A stretch of DNA of 64,000 nucleotides, taken from assembly GCA_030683815.1 (NCBI GenBank), contig JAUXPJ010000023.1, positions 1 to 64,000 of the forward strand, written 5' to 3'. Origin of the DNA: Flavobacteriaceae bacterium. Its GTDB lineage: Bacteria > Bacteroidota > Bacteroidia > Flavobacteriales > Flavobacteriaceae. Below the pieces are notes generated by a model. The model did not search any database. It saw only the letters and a program-made list of their open reading frames with translations, and was not told the DNA's origin. Below are positions 33,523 to 44,273 of the stretch, piece by piece (positions within the stretch are counted from its first letter, which is position 1; every line of letters starts with the position of its first letter). A program made the translations under genes and the position numbers.

Positions 33523-34845
33523 ATGAAAGAAATGAAAAATAATCTACTATTTAAAACAGCATTAATTATAGTAATTGCCCTTTTACTATTAATTCCAACG
33601 GCAATGATTAATGATTTAATTTATGAACGAGAAAACACTCAACAATTAGCTGTTGAGGAAGTGAGTTCAAAGTGGGGCGCAGAACAAACACTCACAGGGC
33701 CTATTTTATCAATTCCTTATTATAAATACATAAAGCAATATTCAAAGAAAGATTCAGCCGAAAAAATTATCCAGATTAAAGAATACATTCATTTTCTACC
33801 CGATGTTTTGGATGTTAACAGTTCATTAAAACCAGAAAAACGTTATAGAGGTATTTATGAAATTGTAGTTTATAATTCAAACATTCAATTTTCGGGTAAA
33901 TTCAATAGTATCGAACTCAGTAATATTGATATCCCAATCAAAGATATTTTGTTTGATAAAGCATTTGTAACTATTGGAATCAATGATTTGAGAGGAATTG
34001 AAAAACAAATTGATTTAAATTGGAACAAAGAAAATGTATCATTTAATCCGGGAACCGTGACAAATGATATTGTTAACAGCGGAATCAATGCTGATGTTAA
34101 AATTGGAATTAATGATAAAACTTCATACGAATTTAGTTTTAATCTTGACTTAAAAGGCAGTCAACTACTTCATTTTATACCTGTCGGAAAAACTAGTGAT
34201 TTTAAAATGGAATCTGTGTGGAATAATCCAAGTTTTAATGGCGCTTTTTTACCCGACTCTAGAAATGTAAGTGAATCAGGATTTAATGCACATTGGAATA
34301 TTATTCATCTAAACAGAAACTATCCGCAAGTTTGGGTTGGTAGCAATCATTCTGTAAAAGATGCTGCTTTTGGGGTTGATTTATTACTTCCAATTGATAA
34401 CTATCAAAAATCAACAAGAACAATAAAATACGCCATTTTATTTATCGCATTAACTTTTATGGTTTTTTTCTTTGTTGAAATATTGAATAAAAAATTTATT
34501 CATCCAATTCAATATATTTTAGTTGGTTTTGCGCTCATAATTTTCTTTTCTTTATTATTAGCACTTTCTGAACATATTAAATTTAATTATGCTTTTATAC
34601 TATCAGCCATTTTAACTTTAATTTTAATTACAGGATATGTTAAAGCTATTTTAAAATCAAACAACTTAACATTTTTAATATCAGGGGTTTTAGCCATCTT
34701 ATATACTTTTATTTTTGTTATAATTCAACTTCAAGATTATGCCCTTTTAATAGGAAGTATAGGGTTATTTATCATTCTTGGCATCGTAATGTATTTTTCA
34801 AGAAAAATTGATTGGTATAATATAAATTTGGATAAAAATAATTAA
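33523..34845 (+). CDS. creD: CreD-family inner-membrane protein
   Basis: A 440-residue protein of the CreD (CET) family, an envelope-integrity protein linked to the CreBC and BlrAB regulons in proteobacteria. Layout: one N-terminal membrane segment (about 10-30), a large beta-rich periplasmic domain (about 31-300) starting with YERENTQQLAVEEVSSKWG, then about five to six membrane segments (about 300-430). The conserved LTGPILSIPY block (about 57-66) and PDSRNVSESGFNAHWNIIHL are family marks. A second ATG three codons downstream could also be the start. In Bacteroidota it is often paired with a small DNA-binding regulator gene; none is next to it here. Confidence 0.85.
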   Translation: MKEMKNNLLFKTALIIVIALLLLIPTAMINDLIYERENTQQLAVEEVSSKWGAEQTLTGPILSIPYYKYIKQYSKKDSAEKIIQIKEYIHFLPDVLDVNSSLKPEKRYRGIYEIVVYNSNIQFSGKFNSIELSNIDIPIKDILFDKAFVTIGINDLRGIEKQIDLNWNKENVSFNPGTVTNDIVNSGINADVKIGINDKTSYEFSFNLDLKGSQLLHFIPVGKTSDFKMESVWNNPSFNGAFLPDSRNVSESGFNAHWNIIHLNRNYPQVWVGSNHSVKDAAFGVDLLLPIDNYQKSTRTIKYAILFIALTFMVFFFVEILNKKFIHPIQYILVGFALIIFFSLLLALSEHIKFNYAFILSAILTLILITGYVKAILKSNNLTFLISGVLAILYTFIFVIIQLQDYALLIGSIGLFIILGIVMYFSRKIDWYNINLDKNN

Positions 34846-35100
34846 AAAATAGCGCTGTCAATGCTTATGATAGACTTAAACTGTGAGTTAAAAAAAACCA
34901 TAGCAATACAATAAATAAAACTTTTATACCCATTCTATGAATAAATAAAAGTGTAATACAGAAAAGTGAATTAATATATTAAATCGACGGAATTATATAG
35001 GGAAAAGAAAATAAGATAAACTGTTGATTATTAAAATAATAGTCTTTTATCTATATTAGAACCCTGAGCGGAGTCGAGGGGGGTGAATCTGGTTAATTAC
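34846..35100. other. Intergenic region between creD and tsaD with repeat fragment
   Basis: 255 bases separating the convergent creD and tsaD genes. The only notable content is CCCTGAGCGGAGTCGAGGGG at 35062-35081, a member of the dispersed GC-rich repeat family. No terminator hairpin is evident. Confidence 0.45.
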
Positions 35101-36129
35101 TCACTCATCAACACTCATGCGTGCACGAGCAGTAACACTTTGATCAGAAAAGGAATGGTGTAAATATTTTAAATATCCAACAATACCAATCATAGCGGCA
35201 TTATCAGTTGTAAATTCAAATTTGGGGATGTAAGTATGCCAACCATATAAAGCTTCTGCAGCTTTTAATGTTTTTCTGATTTCAGAATTGGCACTAACGC
35301 CGCCGGCAATGGCAATATGGGTAATTCCCGTTTGTTTAACCGCATTGTGAATTTTTTCTATCAGAATTTCAACTATCGTTCGTTGAACAGAGGCGCAAAT
35401 ATCAGGTAGATTTTCTTCAATAAATTGTGGATTCTCTCGTAGCTTTTTCTGAATAAAATATAAAATCCCTGTTTTTAAACCACTGAAACTAAACTCCAAA
35501 TCGCCCACTTTGGGCTTTGAAAAACTAAAAGCATCTGGATTTCCTAATTGAGCATATTTATCTACTAAAGGCCCGCCGGGGTAGGGAAGTCCTAATATTT
35601 TAGCCGTTTTATCAAAAGCTTCACCAACAGCATCATCAGTAGTTTCGCCTAAAATTTCAAAATCGAAATAGTCAGTCACTTTTACCAATTGCGTATGCCC
35701 GCCACTAATTGTTAAACAAATAAAAGGAAAAGGCGGAATTTGCTGATTTTCATCTTCTATAAAATGCGCTAAAATATGCGCTTGCATATGGTTGACCGCA
35801 ATCAATGGAATATCTAATGACATTGCCATCGACTTGGCAAAAGAAGTTCCCACCAAAAGAGAACCCATCAATCCGGGACCATTGGTAAAAGCAATGGCAG
35901 ACAACTGTTTTTTATCGATATTTGCTCTAAGTAACGCTTGATGAACTACCGGAACTATATTTTGTTGATGAGCACGCGATGCTAATTCTGGAACTACACC
36001 CCCATAAGCTTCATGAATTTTTTGACCGGCTACAACATTAGACAGCATTTTTCCGTTATAAATTACGGCAGCGCCGGTATCATCACAGGAAGATTCAATG
36101 CCTAAAATATAGAGATCCTTTTTGCCCAT
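35101..36129 (-). CDS. tsaD: tRNA threonylcarbamoyladenosine transferase TsaD
   Basis: Transfers the threonylcarbamoyl group from TC-AMP to A37 of tRNAs that read ANN codons, acting with TsaB and TsaE. At 342 residues it has the usual length and the Kae1/TsaD marks: ILGIESSCDDTGAAVI (about 8-23), the metal-binding HMQAHILAHF (about 113-122, His113 and His117), CLTISGGHTQL, and FEFTTDNAAMIGIVGYLK near the end with the metal-binding Asp. It diverges from tamB with an 82 bp gap, a common arrangement in Flavobacteriaceae. Confidence 0.97.
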   Translation of the reverse strand: MGKKDLYILGIESSCDDTGAAVIYNGKMLSNVVAGQKIHEAYGGVVPELASRAHQQNIVPVVHQALLRANIDKKQLSAIAFTNGPGLMGSLLVGTSFAKSMAMSLDIPLIAVNHMQAHILAHFIEDENQQIPPFPFICLTISGGHTQLVKVTDYFDFEILGETTDDAVGEAFDKTAKILGLPYPGGPLVDKYAQLGNPDAFSFSKPKVGDLEFSFSGLKTGILYFIQKKLRENPQFIEENLPDICASVQRTIVEILIEKIHNAVKQTGITHIAIAGGVSANSEIRKTLKAAEALYGWHTYIPKFEFTTDNAAMIGIVGYLKYLHHSFSDQSVTARARMSVDE

Positions 36130-36211
36130 AGATTTAAAATAAAGCGTTAATATTGTGTAACAGTTTGCAAAGGTAAAAGTTATTAGTCGAATAAAAAAAA
36201 TAGCAGTCCGA

Positions 36212-39200
36212 TTGGTTGTTTTAACAATCCTATGCTTGGGAGCATTGAGTTTGATGTTAATGCTTCCAAAGGTGCAAACGGTGTTGGCACACTTGGTTAT
36301 GAATCAGATCAATGCCGAATTTAAAACCGAGATTTATATTGATAAAGTTGACCTTTCTACTTTGGGATTGATAAAACTTAAAGGATTTGAGATCAAAGAC
36401 CATCACCAAGATTCTATGGTGTACATTCAAAAACTTTCTTCACACATTCTTAGTTATAAAAAATTATTAAAAGGAAACTATGATTTTAGAAATGTTTCTT
36501 TGGATGGATTATACTTAAAAATAAAAGTTTATAAAGGTGAAACCGATGATAATTTTTCTCATTTTTTGAAGTCTTTTGATAAATTATCTGATAAAAAGCC
36601 CAAAAAAGAATTCTTATTGATGACCTCAACCATTCACTTAAATGATGGGGAAGTTTTCATCATTGATGACAATAACAAAAAACCACTCAAAGCTTTTTTC
36701 AAAAAAATAAAAGGCAGCGTTAAAGATTTTAAAATTGAAGGTCAAAAGGTTTTTGCCACCATTCAAAAACTCAATTTAATTGATAACAATTCCATTGAAG
36801 TCCAAAATTTAACGGCTAATTTCACTTACAGTCCCGAAAAAATTGAATTATTAAATGCCGTATTAGAAACACCCACCTCTACTATTAACGCCGAATTGGT
36901 TTTCACCTATAAAAGAGAGGATTTACGCGATTTTAACAATAAAGTGAACATCAATGTCAATATCAAAGAAGCGTCAATTTCATTAATTGATGTACGGAAA
37001 TTCTATGCTGAAATTGGCGATAATGACCAAATACAAATTTCTGCTCAGATGAGTGGAACCTTGAATAACTTATTCTTGAATGACTTTCAATTAACTTCAA
37101 CTTTAAATGCGAAATTGAGCGGAAATCTCCACTTAATCAATAGCTTTGAACGTGAAAAACCATTTAAATTAAATGCAGATTGGAATCAGCTGGAAACTAA
37201 TTACAAGCATCTTTCAAAATTATTGCCCAATATTCTAGGAAAAAAACTTCCTAAAGAATTTCAAAGTTTGGGTCAAATAAATTTACACGGAAATACCACT
37301 GTTACTAAAAAACAACTCAATGGAAATATTTTTGTGATGACTGATTTGGGCGAAATTGTTGCCGATGGAATTTTAAACAATATTCATCAAATAGAAAATG
37401 CCAACTACGCCGGAAAAATATCTGTTTACAATTTTGATTTAGGAAAGTATATCAACAATCCGGATGTCGGTTTATTTTCCATGGATGCAAAAGTGAAAGG
37501 TAGCGGTTTCACGCTTAAAAAGCTGAATACAATTGTTGAAGGAACAATTACCCAATATCAATTTAAAGGATATAATTATAAAAATGTCAGTGTAAATGGT
37601 ATTTATAAAAATATGCAGTTCAACGGAACAGCGGCTATGGTTGATGAAAATGTTAAACTTCAGTTTGATGGTTTGGCCGATTTAACAGGAAAAATATACA
37701 CCTATAAATTCAACGCAAAAGTTGATTATGCCCATTTAAACAAACTCAATTTATTTACCCGTGATAGTTTATCTCTTTTAAAAGGAAACCTCCTTTTTGA
37801 TGTTGAAGGAAATTCATTGAATGATTTGGTGGGAAGCATCAACTTCAAAGGAGCCTCTTATCAAAACGAAAAGGATACTTATCAATTTACAGATTTTACC
37901 ATTTCATCGGCTTTTGAAAATGGAATCAGACATATTAATATCAATTCAAAAGATATTATAGAAGGAAGTTTATCGGGGGAATTTAAATTTGAAGAATTGA
38001 TGAAAATAGCTCGCAATTCATTGGGAAGTATTTACACCCATTATAAACCATATAAAGTTTCTAAAGGTCAGTATATAGATTTTCAGTTTAATATTTACAA
38101 CAAACTTATTGAACTGTTTTATCCTGAAATAAAATTAGCTTCCAATACTTTTATAAAAGGAAGTATTGTCTCTGATAAGGGGCAGTTTAAACTCAATTTC
38201 AGATCTCCAAAATTAGAAGTTTATGAATATGGTTTTAATGACATTCGACTGCAAATTGATAATAAGAATCCGTTATTCAACACCCAACTTTCTGTTGAAC
38301 AATTGAATATTGATCAGTTCAGTTTCCGTAAAATATACATGGTAAATAAAACGTTGAATGATACTTTGTTTATAAAATCTTCAATGGAAGGCGGATTAGA
38401 AAAGAATGATACTTACCAATTATCATTTTATCACACCATCAACGAAGATAATAAATCAATCATTGGAATTGAAAAATCGAACGTTATTATTAGAGATAAT
38501 GAGTGGATTATCAATCCTAAAAATCAGGAAAGAAGTCAGTTAGTCTATGACGATGTAACTAAGAATACTGATATTAATTGGATTAATATTGAATCAGGAA
38601 ATCAAAAAATTGATATTACAGGAAATCTAAAAGGAATTGCCAAAAAAGACATCCGTTTGCAATTTGAAAATGTTGATTTAGCTAAAATAATTCCACCGAT
38701 CAAATACATAAAATTAGAGGGAATTTTAAACGGATTGGTCAATATTTTGGAAGATAACAAACAAATTACGCCTATTTCAAAAGTAGAAATTTCTGATATA
38801 AAAATAAATGATTTAGCGTATGGAAAGCTAAAATTAGACTTACTGGGAACCAATTCTTATAAAAAATATCAAGTTAATTTGGCTTTGCAAAGAAGAACTT
38901 TAATTAGTTTATATGCAGATGGTTTTATTGATTTTAACCCTAAAAATCCCACCATAAATCTAGATGTAAATCTTGAAAATTTTGAAATAGATGCATTTAG
39001 CGCCCTGGGAAAAAGTACTATTACCAATATTAGAGGAGATCTTTACGGTGAATTAAAAGTCACCGGATTATTAGAAAACCCTGATGTTTTTGGATTTTTA
39101 TATCTGGATAAAGCTGGAATGGAAATTCCATATCTTAATGTAAATTATGAACTTGACGGAACTTCTGTTGTTGAGGTAAAAGGTCAGTCATTTATATTTC

Positions 39201-40669
39201 AAGAAGTTGATTTAAAAGATAAAGCATTCAATACAAAAGGAATTTTAAATGGCTCAATTACCCATAACAAGTTTAAAGATTGGTTTTTAGATCTTTCGGC
39301 AACTACAAAAAATTTATTGGTTTTAAATACTAGACAAACTGAAAATTCATTGTATTACGGCACAGGTTATTTAGCTGGAGAAGCCTCTATTATTGGATTT
39401 ACAGATAGATTAACCATTGATGTAAACGGACAAACCAAAAAGAATACCCATTTTGTAATTCCATTAAGTGATGTAAAAACGGTAGAAAATTTCAAAATGA
39501 TTCATTTTAAAAGTGAACAAATTGTTGAAGAATCTAAATCTTTTAAAGAAAAATATTTAGAAAATTTAAAAGGATTATCACTTAATTTTAATATCAGCGT
39601 AACCAAAGATGCTGTTGTAGAAATGGTGCTGGATAAATCTACCGGAAGTTACCTCAAAGGAAGTGGAACAGGTTATTTACAAATTGAAATCAATACGCGT
39701 GGAAAATTTAATATGTATGGCGATTTTATTGTTGATAATGGAAACTACAATTTCAAATATGGCGGAATTATTGATAAACCGTTTAAAGTAGTGAAAGGCG
39801 GAACAATTTCGTGGAGTGGAAGTCCGTATAGCGCGCAAGTTGATATTGAAGCTGTTTATAATCTTAAAGCGAATCCCAGAGTTTTTCTGGAAAATATCGC
39901 TACCAATAGAAAAATCCCTGTCAATTTAATTACTCGTTTTAGTGGAGAATTATTTAATACACAAAAAGAATTTGACATTCAAATTCCTAATTCCAGTACC
40001 GCTGTAAACTCAGAGTTAGCTTTTAAACTCAATGATAATGACCAAAATAAAAAAATGCGTCAGTTCTTTTCGTTGTTGGTGACTAAAAGTTTTTTCAATG
40101 AAAACGAATTTACTATTGACGGAACTTCAGCATTATCAGGTACAACTTCTGATGTATTTTCAAGTGTTTTATCCGATGTTTTTAACAGTAAAGATGGAAA
40201 ATTTCAGATTGGAGTTGATTACACCGCAGGCGATAAACGTTCAACAGTAAATCAACAAATTGAAGACCAAGTAGATATTTCTGTAGATACACAAATTAAT
40301 GACAGAATATTAATCAATGGTAAAATTGGAGTTCCTGTAGGTTCAAGAACCCAAAATAATGTAATTGGAGAGATAAAAGTAGAATTTCTAATGAATGAAG
40401 AGGGCTCTTTACGTTCAACTGTTTTTAATCGACAAAATGAAATTCAATACCTCGATGAAGAAGATGGATATACGCAGGGAGTTGGTGTTTCTTATCAAGT
40501 AGATTTTGATAATTTTAATGAATTATTAGAAAAAATTAGATTAAAAAAGAAGAAAAATGAAGAAGAAAAAGTTTCTACAACTAAAGAAGCAATTCCGCCA
40601 AGAAAAACTTTTGTAATTCCAAATAAAACTAAAATGGACACATTAAATAATAAACTTCCTCTTAAATGA
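36212..40669 (+). CDS. tamB: TamB-like translocation/assembly module protein
   Basis: A very long (1485-residue) inner-membrane-anchored periplasmic protein of the TamB/AsmA-like group (DUF490), forming a beta-taco bridge that moves lipids or helps barrel assembly. It has an N-terminal membrane segment (LTILCLGALSLMLML), repetitive beta-rich sequence throughout, and a C-terminal DUF490 region (about 1150-1420) with GSGTGYLQIEINTRGKFNMYG. The start is uncertain: 36212 is a TTG and cuts off a basic ISRIKKIAVR segment that reads in frame from 36182 and would be the natural positive flank of the anchor, but no ATG or GTG lies there. It ends with a 4 bp ATGA overlap with the glycosyltransferase gene. 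Confidence 0.88.
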   Translation: MVVLTILCLGALSLMLMLPKVQTVLAHLVMNQINAEFKTEIYIDKVDLSTLGLIKLKGFEIKDHHQDSMVYIQKLSSHILSYKKLLKGNYDFRNVSLDGLYLKIKVYKGETDDNFSHFLKSFDKLSDKKPKKEFLLMTSTIHLNDGEVFIIDDNNKKPLKAFFKKIKGSVKDFKIEGQKVFATIQKLNLIDNNSIEVQNLTANFTYSPEKIELLNAVLETPTSTINAELVFTYKREDLRDFNNKVNINVNIKEASISLIDVRKFYAEIGDNDQIQISAQMSGTLNNLFLNDFQLTSTLNAKLSGNLHLINSFEREKPFKLNADWNQLETNYKHLSKLLPNILGKKLPKEFQSLGQINLHGNTTVTKKQLNGNIFVMTDLGEIVADGILNNIHQIENANYAGKISVYNFDLGKYINNPDVGLFSMDAKVKGSGFTLKKLNTIVEGTITQYQFKGYNYKNVSVNGIYKNMQFNGTAAMVDENVKLQFDGLADLTGKIYTYKFNAKVDYAHLNKLNLFTRDSLSLLKGNLLFDVEGNSLNDLVGSINFKGASYQNEKDTYQFTDFTISSAFENGIRHININSKDIIEGSLSGEFKFEELMKIARNSLGSIYTHYKPYKVSKGQYIDFQFNIYNKLIELFYPEIKLASNTFIKGSIVSDKGQFKLNFRSPKLEVYEYGFNDIRLQIDNKNPLFNTQLSVEQLNIDQFSFRKIYMVNKTLNDTLFIKSSMEGGLEKNDTYQLSFYHTINEDNKSIIGIEKSNVIIRDNEWIINPKNQERSQLVYDDVTKNTDINWINIESGNQKIDITGNLKGIAKKDIRLQFENVDLAKIIPPIKYIKLEGILNGLVNILEDNKQITPISKVEISDIKINDLAYGKLKLDLLGTNSYKKYQVNLALQRRTLISLYADGFIDFNPKNPTINLDVNLENFEIDAFSALGKSTITNIRGDLYGELKVTGLLENPDVFGFLYLDKAGMEIPYLNVNYELDGTSVVEVKGQSFIFQEVDLKDKAFNTKGILNGSITHNKFKDWFLDLSATTKNLLVLNTRQTENSLYYGTGYLAGEASIIGFTDRLTIDVNGQTKKNTHFVIPLSDVKTVENFKMIHFKSEQIVEESKSFKEKYLENLKGLSLNFNISVTKDAVVEMVLDKSTGSYLKGSGTGYLQIEINTRGKFNMYGDFIVDNGNYNFKYGGIIDKPFKVVKGGTISWSGSPYSAQVDIEAVYNLKANPRVFLENIATNRKIPVNLITRFSGELFNTQKEFDIQIPNSSTAVNSELAFKLNDNDQNKKMRQFFSLLVTKSFFNENEFTIDGTSALSGTTSDVFSSVLSDVFNSKDGKFQIGVDYTAGDKRSTVNQQIEDQVDISVDTQINDRILINGKIGVPVGSRTQNNVIGEIKVEFLMNEEGSLRSTVFNRQNEIQYLDEEDGYTQGVGVSYQVDFDNFNELLEKIRLKKKKNEEEKVSTTKEAIPPRKTFVIPNKTKMDTLNNKLPLK

Positions 40670-42315
40670 AATTAGTCAGACCCAGAAACTATATAACAAT
40701 TCTTATTTTAGTGAGTATTGCACTCTTTTTTTCACACTTAGAAGTGTTATTTGCAAACATAATGGAAGCGCGTAATTTTATAACCGCCAAAGAAATGGTA
40801 ACTTATGACAATTGGTTGTTAACCACCATGAATCTGGAACCACGCTATGAAAAACCACCACTTCCAACATGGTTATCAGCACTTACCGGAATGTTGTTTG
40901 GGTTTAAAAATATGTTAGCAATGCGCGCACCTGCGGCTTTAAGTGGCGTGTTTTTAGTGTTGATGTTGTATTATTTATCAGTTTCATTGTTAAAAGATAA
41001 AAAACAAGCCTTTATAAATGCACTCATCGTAGCCACTTCATTTTATATCATTTTTATAGCAAGAGATGGCTCTTGGGATGTATTTACACATGCATTTATG
41101 TTGGGGGCAATTTGGTTTTTATTTCAATTTTTTGAAAGTGATGAACATCGATGGAAGAATAGTTTAATGGCAGCGGTTTTAATTGGTTTATCATTTTTAA
41201 GTAAAGGTCCGATAGGAATGTTTTCGTTGCTTACACCATTTCTGGTTGCCTATGCAATCATATTTAAATTCATAAATTTCAAACAAAAATGGTGGCCAAT
41301 AACAATAGGAGTGTTGGTTGTAATTTTAATAAGCAGTTGGTGGCCCTTATATATTTATTTTTCTGATACCAATACTGTTGAATTGATAGCCGATAAAGAA
41401 ATGGCAGCAAGGTCAAACAGACACGTGAGACCTTGGTATCACTACTGGAGTTTCCCTGTTCAAACAGGAATATGGGCAATTCCGGCTATTATTTCATTGA
41501 TGTATCCTTACCTTAAAAGCAGAGTAGAGAATTTAAAAGGATATCAATTTACACTGATTTGGACGTTAGTTGGAGTAGTTTTATTATCGATTGTTCCAGA
41601 AAAAAAAGAACGTTATTTAGTGCCGGTTTTAATCCCGATGGCCATCAATATTGGATTTTATGTTCGATATTTAATCCAAAAAGGAGCTGATTTAAAAACT
41701 AAAAAAGAGTTGTTTCCGGCGTATTTCGGATTTGGAATTATAGGTGTCATTGGAATCGCTTTTCCTTTTGTCGGATATATATTTTTAAAAGATAATTTAA
41801 TGAGTTATTGGAGTTGGTTTCTACTTACGTCCATTGTTGTTTTTTTAAGTGGAATCTTTATTTTAATTCAACTAAAGAAGAAAAATTTTGGAAAGGTTTT
41901 TACAGCCATTATTGTTTTTCAGTTAAGTATTTTGGTTTTTGGTTTTCCATTAGCAAAATCATTTTATAATAATGATGCTTTTAAAAACATCAATGAATTA
42001 CATATAATAGAACAAGAACAGCAGATAAAATCTTATTCTTTTGGAGTGTTATCTCCAGAATTGATTTGGAAATATGATGGTGTGATTAAAAATATTTATC
42101 AAGACAAAAAGCTTCAATTGCCTGCCGATATTTCATTCGGATTATTGGTTGCTGAAAACCAAAAAGAGGAATTTCTAAAATTGTTTGAAAACGGTTTTGA
42201 AATAAATTACATCACCCGATTTGATGTCAATTATATCGTAAACAAAAAGAAAAAACATAGAAATACCAGATTAACCAGTGATTTTTATATACTCAAAAAA
42301 AATAATTTTAATTAA
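40666..42315 (+). CDS. ArnT/PMT-type glycosyltransferase (GT39/GT83-like)
   Basis: A 549-residue polytopic membrane protein using polyprenyl-phosphate-linked sugars, like ArnT or protein mannosyltransferases. Marks: an acidic pair in the first loop region (MEARNFITAKEMV about 32-44), NLEPRYEKPPLPTWL (about 56-70), LSKGPIGMFSLLTPF (about 178-192) and PEKKERYLVPVLIPM in the second half. There are about eleven to twelve membrane segments and a short C-terminal soluble part. Translational coupling to tamB (4 bp overlap) suggests work in the same envelope process, such as lipid A or glycan decoration. The acceptor is unknown. Confidence 0.85.
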   Translation: MKLVRPRNYITILILVSIALFFSHLEVLFANIMEARNFITAKEMVTYDNWLLTTMNLEPRYEKPPLPTWLSALTGMLFGFKNMLAMRAPAALSGVFLVLMLYYLSVSLLKDKKQAFINALIVATSFYIIFIARDGSWDVFTHAFMLGAIWFLFQFFESDEHRWKNSLMAAVLIGLSFLSKGPIGMFSLLTPFLVAYAIIFKFINFKQKWWPITIGVLVVILISSWWPLYIYFSDTNTVELIADKEMAARSNRHVRPWYHYWSFPVQTGIWAIPAIISLMYPYLKSRVENLKGYQFTLIWTLVGVVLLSIVPEKKERYLVPVLIPMAINIGFYVRYLIQKGADLKTKKELFPAYFGFGIIGVIGIAFPFVGYIFLKDNLMSYWSWFLLTSIVVFLSGIFILIQLKKKNFGKVFTAIIVFQLSILVFGFPLAKSFYNNDAFKNINELHIIEQEQQIKSYSFGVLSPELIWKYDGVIKNIYQDKKLQLPADISFGLLVAENQKEEFLKLFENGFEINYITRFDVNYIVNKKKKHRNTRLTSDFYILKKNNFN

Positions 42316-42395
42316 AAAAATAATCAACCGCTAAACCTCGAAGGGGTGAAATGATTATAGAAATAATAATTATAGATGATTGACCTTCTATCATA

Positions 42396-44195
42396 TTAAA
42401 TTGTTCTTTTTAAATATTTCCAAAGTTTTATCAAAAGAAATATAGAAATAATGACTATTGATGTAAAAAGTAATGCAACAGTTGTGTTTCCGTAAATCCA
42501 ATGCCCTGTTGCAAATAACATACTATACACCAAAACGGTACTGATGAAAACGGCTAAAATGGCCTGCGGAAAACGAGTGGTTTCCTGCGGTTTTTCAATT
42601 GTAATTCCGTTATCTTGAGCATCTTTTACTACTTTTCTCCAACCAATTCCACCCGGCTGAATAGTCAGGTAAAAATGTTGTAAGGTTTTAGAAGTTTCAG
42701 GTTTAGTTAAAAAAGTGACAGTTAGCCAAGTCAATGTAGTTAATAAAACCACTAACGGAAACTTACTCCAAGTTGGCAAAATACCTTCAACTCCAAATAA
42801 GTAAGCAGCATTTTTTTCCAAAGAAATAGCAATTATTCCAGAAGCAAGCATTGCGGAAATTTCACTCCACGCATTAATTCGCCACCAAAACCATCGTAAG
42901 ATAAAGAGCAATCCCGTTCCGGCTCCAAAGAGAATAATTACTCCAAATACTTGTTTGGCATTTTGAAAAAATAATGCTAACAGTGCGCTAAAAACCATCA
43001 GTAAAACGGTAGAAAATCGACCAACCATAACCAATTCTTTTTCGGGAGCATTAGGTTTAATAAATCGTTTGTAAAAATCATTCACCAAATAAGAAGCTCC
43101 CCAGTTGAGGTGGGTAGAAATTGTACTCATATAAGCGGCTGTCAAAGAAGCCAAAACTAAACCCAACAATCCATTAGGTAAAAAATTTAACATGGCAGGA
43201 TATGCTAAATCATGCCCTAATTTTCCGGCTTCAATATGCGGGAATGCGGTTTGTAAACTCGCTAAATCTGGGAAAACAACCAAAGAAGCTAAGGCCACTA
43301 AAATCCAAGGCCACGGACGTAAAGCATAATGCATAATATTAAAGAAAAAAGTAGCTCCAATGGCATGACGTTCATTTTTGGCTGCCAGCATTCGTTGAGC
43401 AATATAACCTCCGCCACCCGGTTCAGCTCCGGGATACCAAGTACTCCACCATTGGACAGCTAAAGGTATGATTAGAATGGTAATTACCAATTCAGTGTTA
43501 TTAAAATCAGGAAGAATAGATAGTTTAGCAGCCACAACTTCATTGGCTAATAACGCTTCTAAACCACCTACTTGCGGAAGATTTACAGCATAATAAGCAG
43601 CAGCAATAGCACCAATCATAGCAATAATAAACAAAATAAAATCAGTGTAAACTACACCTCTAAATCCGCCAATAGTGCTAAAAATAACGGTGATAATTCC
43701 GGCATAAACCACTACTTCCCATGGTTTAACCCCTAACATTACTCCTCCAATTTTGATAGCTGCCAACGTAACGGCAGACATTACCAATACGTTAAAAACC
43801 AATCCCAAATAAACGGCTCTAAATCCTCGAAGAAATTTTGCCGGTTTCCCGCTATAGCGCAATTCATAAAATTCTATATCGGTTGTAACACCACTTTTTC
43901 GCCAAAGTTTAGCATATAAAAAAACGGTGAGCATTCCGGTGAGTAAGAACGCCCACCAAATCCAGTTTCCGGAAACGCCATCGGTTCTCACAACATCAGC
44001 TACAAAAAGGGGTGTATCGGCAGCAAAAGTTGTCGCCACCATACTAAATCCCAAGAGCCACCAAGGAAGGTTTCTTCCGGATAAAAAATATTCGGAGGAA
44101 CTGCTGCCTGATTTTTTAGAAACGATAATTCCTATTGATAAAACCAACGCAAAGAAGAAAATTAATATACTATAATCCAAGCTTGTCAGGTGCAT
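42396..44195 (-). CDS. Sodium:solute symporter (SSS family)
   Basis: A 599-residue transporter with about thirteen to fourteen membrane segments. SSS-family marks: the N-terminal SSSEYFLSGRNLPWWLLGFS (about 32-51), then ATTFAADTPL (sodium-site region) and GGFRGVVYTDFILFIIAM (about 176-193), and SLTAAYMSTISTHLNWGASY (about 343-362), the latter with the conserved Ser/Thr of the Na2 site. The substrate cannot be told from sequence. It diverges from pfkA with about 130 bp between, and nothing lies co-directional within 80 bp, so it appears to be transcribed alone. Confidence 0.9.
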   Translation of the reverse strand: MHLTSLDYSILIFFFALVLSIGIIVSKKSGSSSSEYFLSGRNLPWWLLGFSMVATTFAADTPLFVADVVRTDGVSGNWIWWAFLLTGMLTVFLYAKLWRKSGVTTDIEFYELRYSGKPAKFLRGFRAVYLGLVFNVLVMSAVTLAAIKIGGVMLGVKPWEVVVYAGIITVIFSTIGGFRGVVYTDFILFIIAMIGAIAAAYYAVNLPQVGGLEALLANEVVAAKLSILPDFNNTELVITILIIPLAVQWWSTWYPGAEPGGGGYIAQRMLAAKNERHAIGATFFFNIMHYALRPWPWILVALASLVVFPDLASLQTAFPHIEAGKLGHDLAYPAMLNFLPNGLLGLVLASLTAAYMSTISTHLNWGASYLVNDFYKRFIKPNAPEKELVMVGRFSTVLLMVFSALLALFFQNAKQVFGVIILFGAGTGLLFILRWFWWRINAWSEISAMLASGIIAISLEKNAAYLFGVEGILPTWSKFPLVVLLTTLTWLTVTFLTKPETSKTLQHFYLTIQPGGIGWRKVVKDAQDNGITIEKPQETTRFPQAILAVFISTVLVYSMLFATGHWIYGNTTVALLFTSIVIISIFLLIKLWKYLKRTI

Positions 44196-44273
44196 AATAA
44201 ATAGTTTATATAATTGAAAATGTCAATAAAATAAGGGGTTTTAACCCGAAAACGATTTCGCATAAATGTATAA

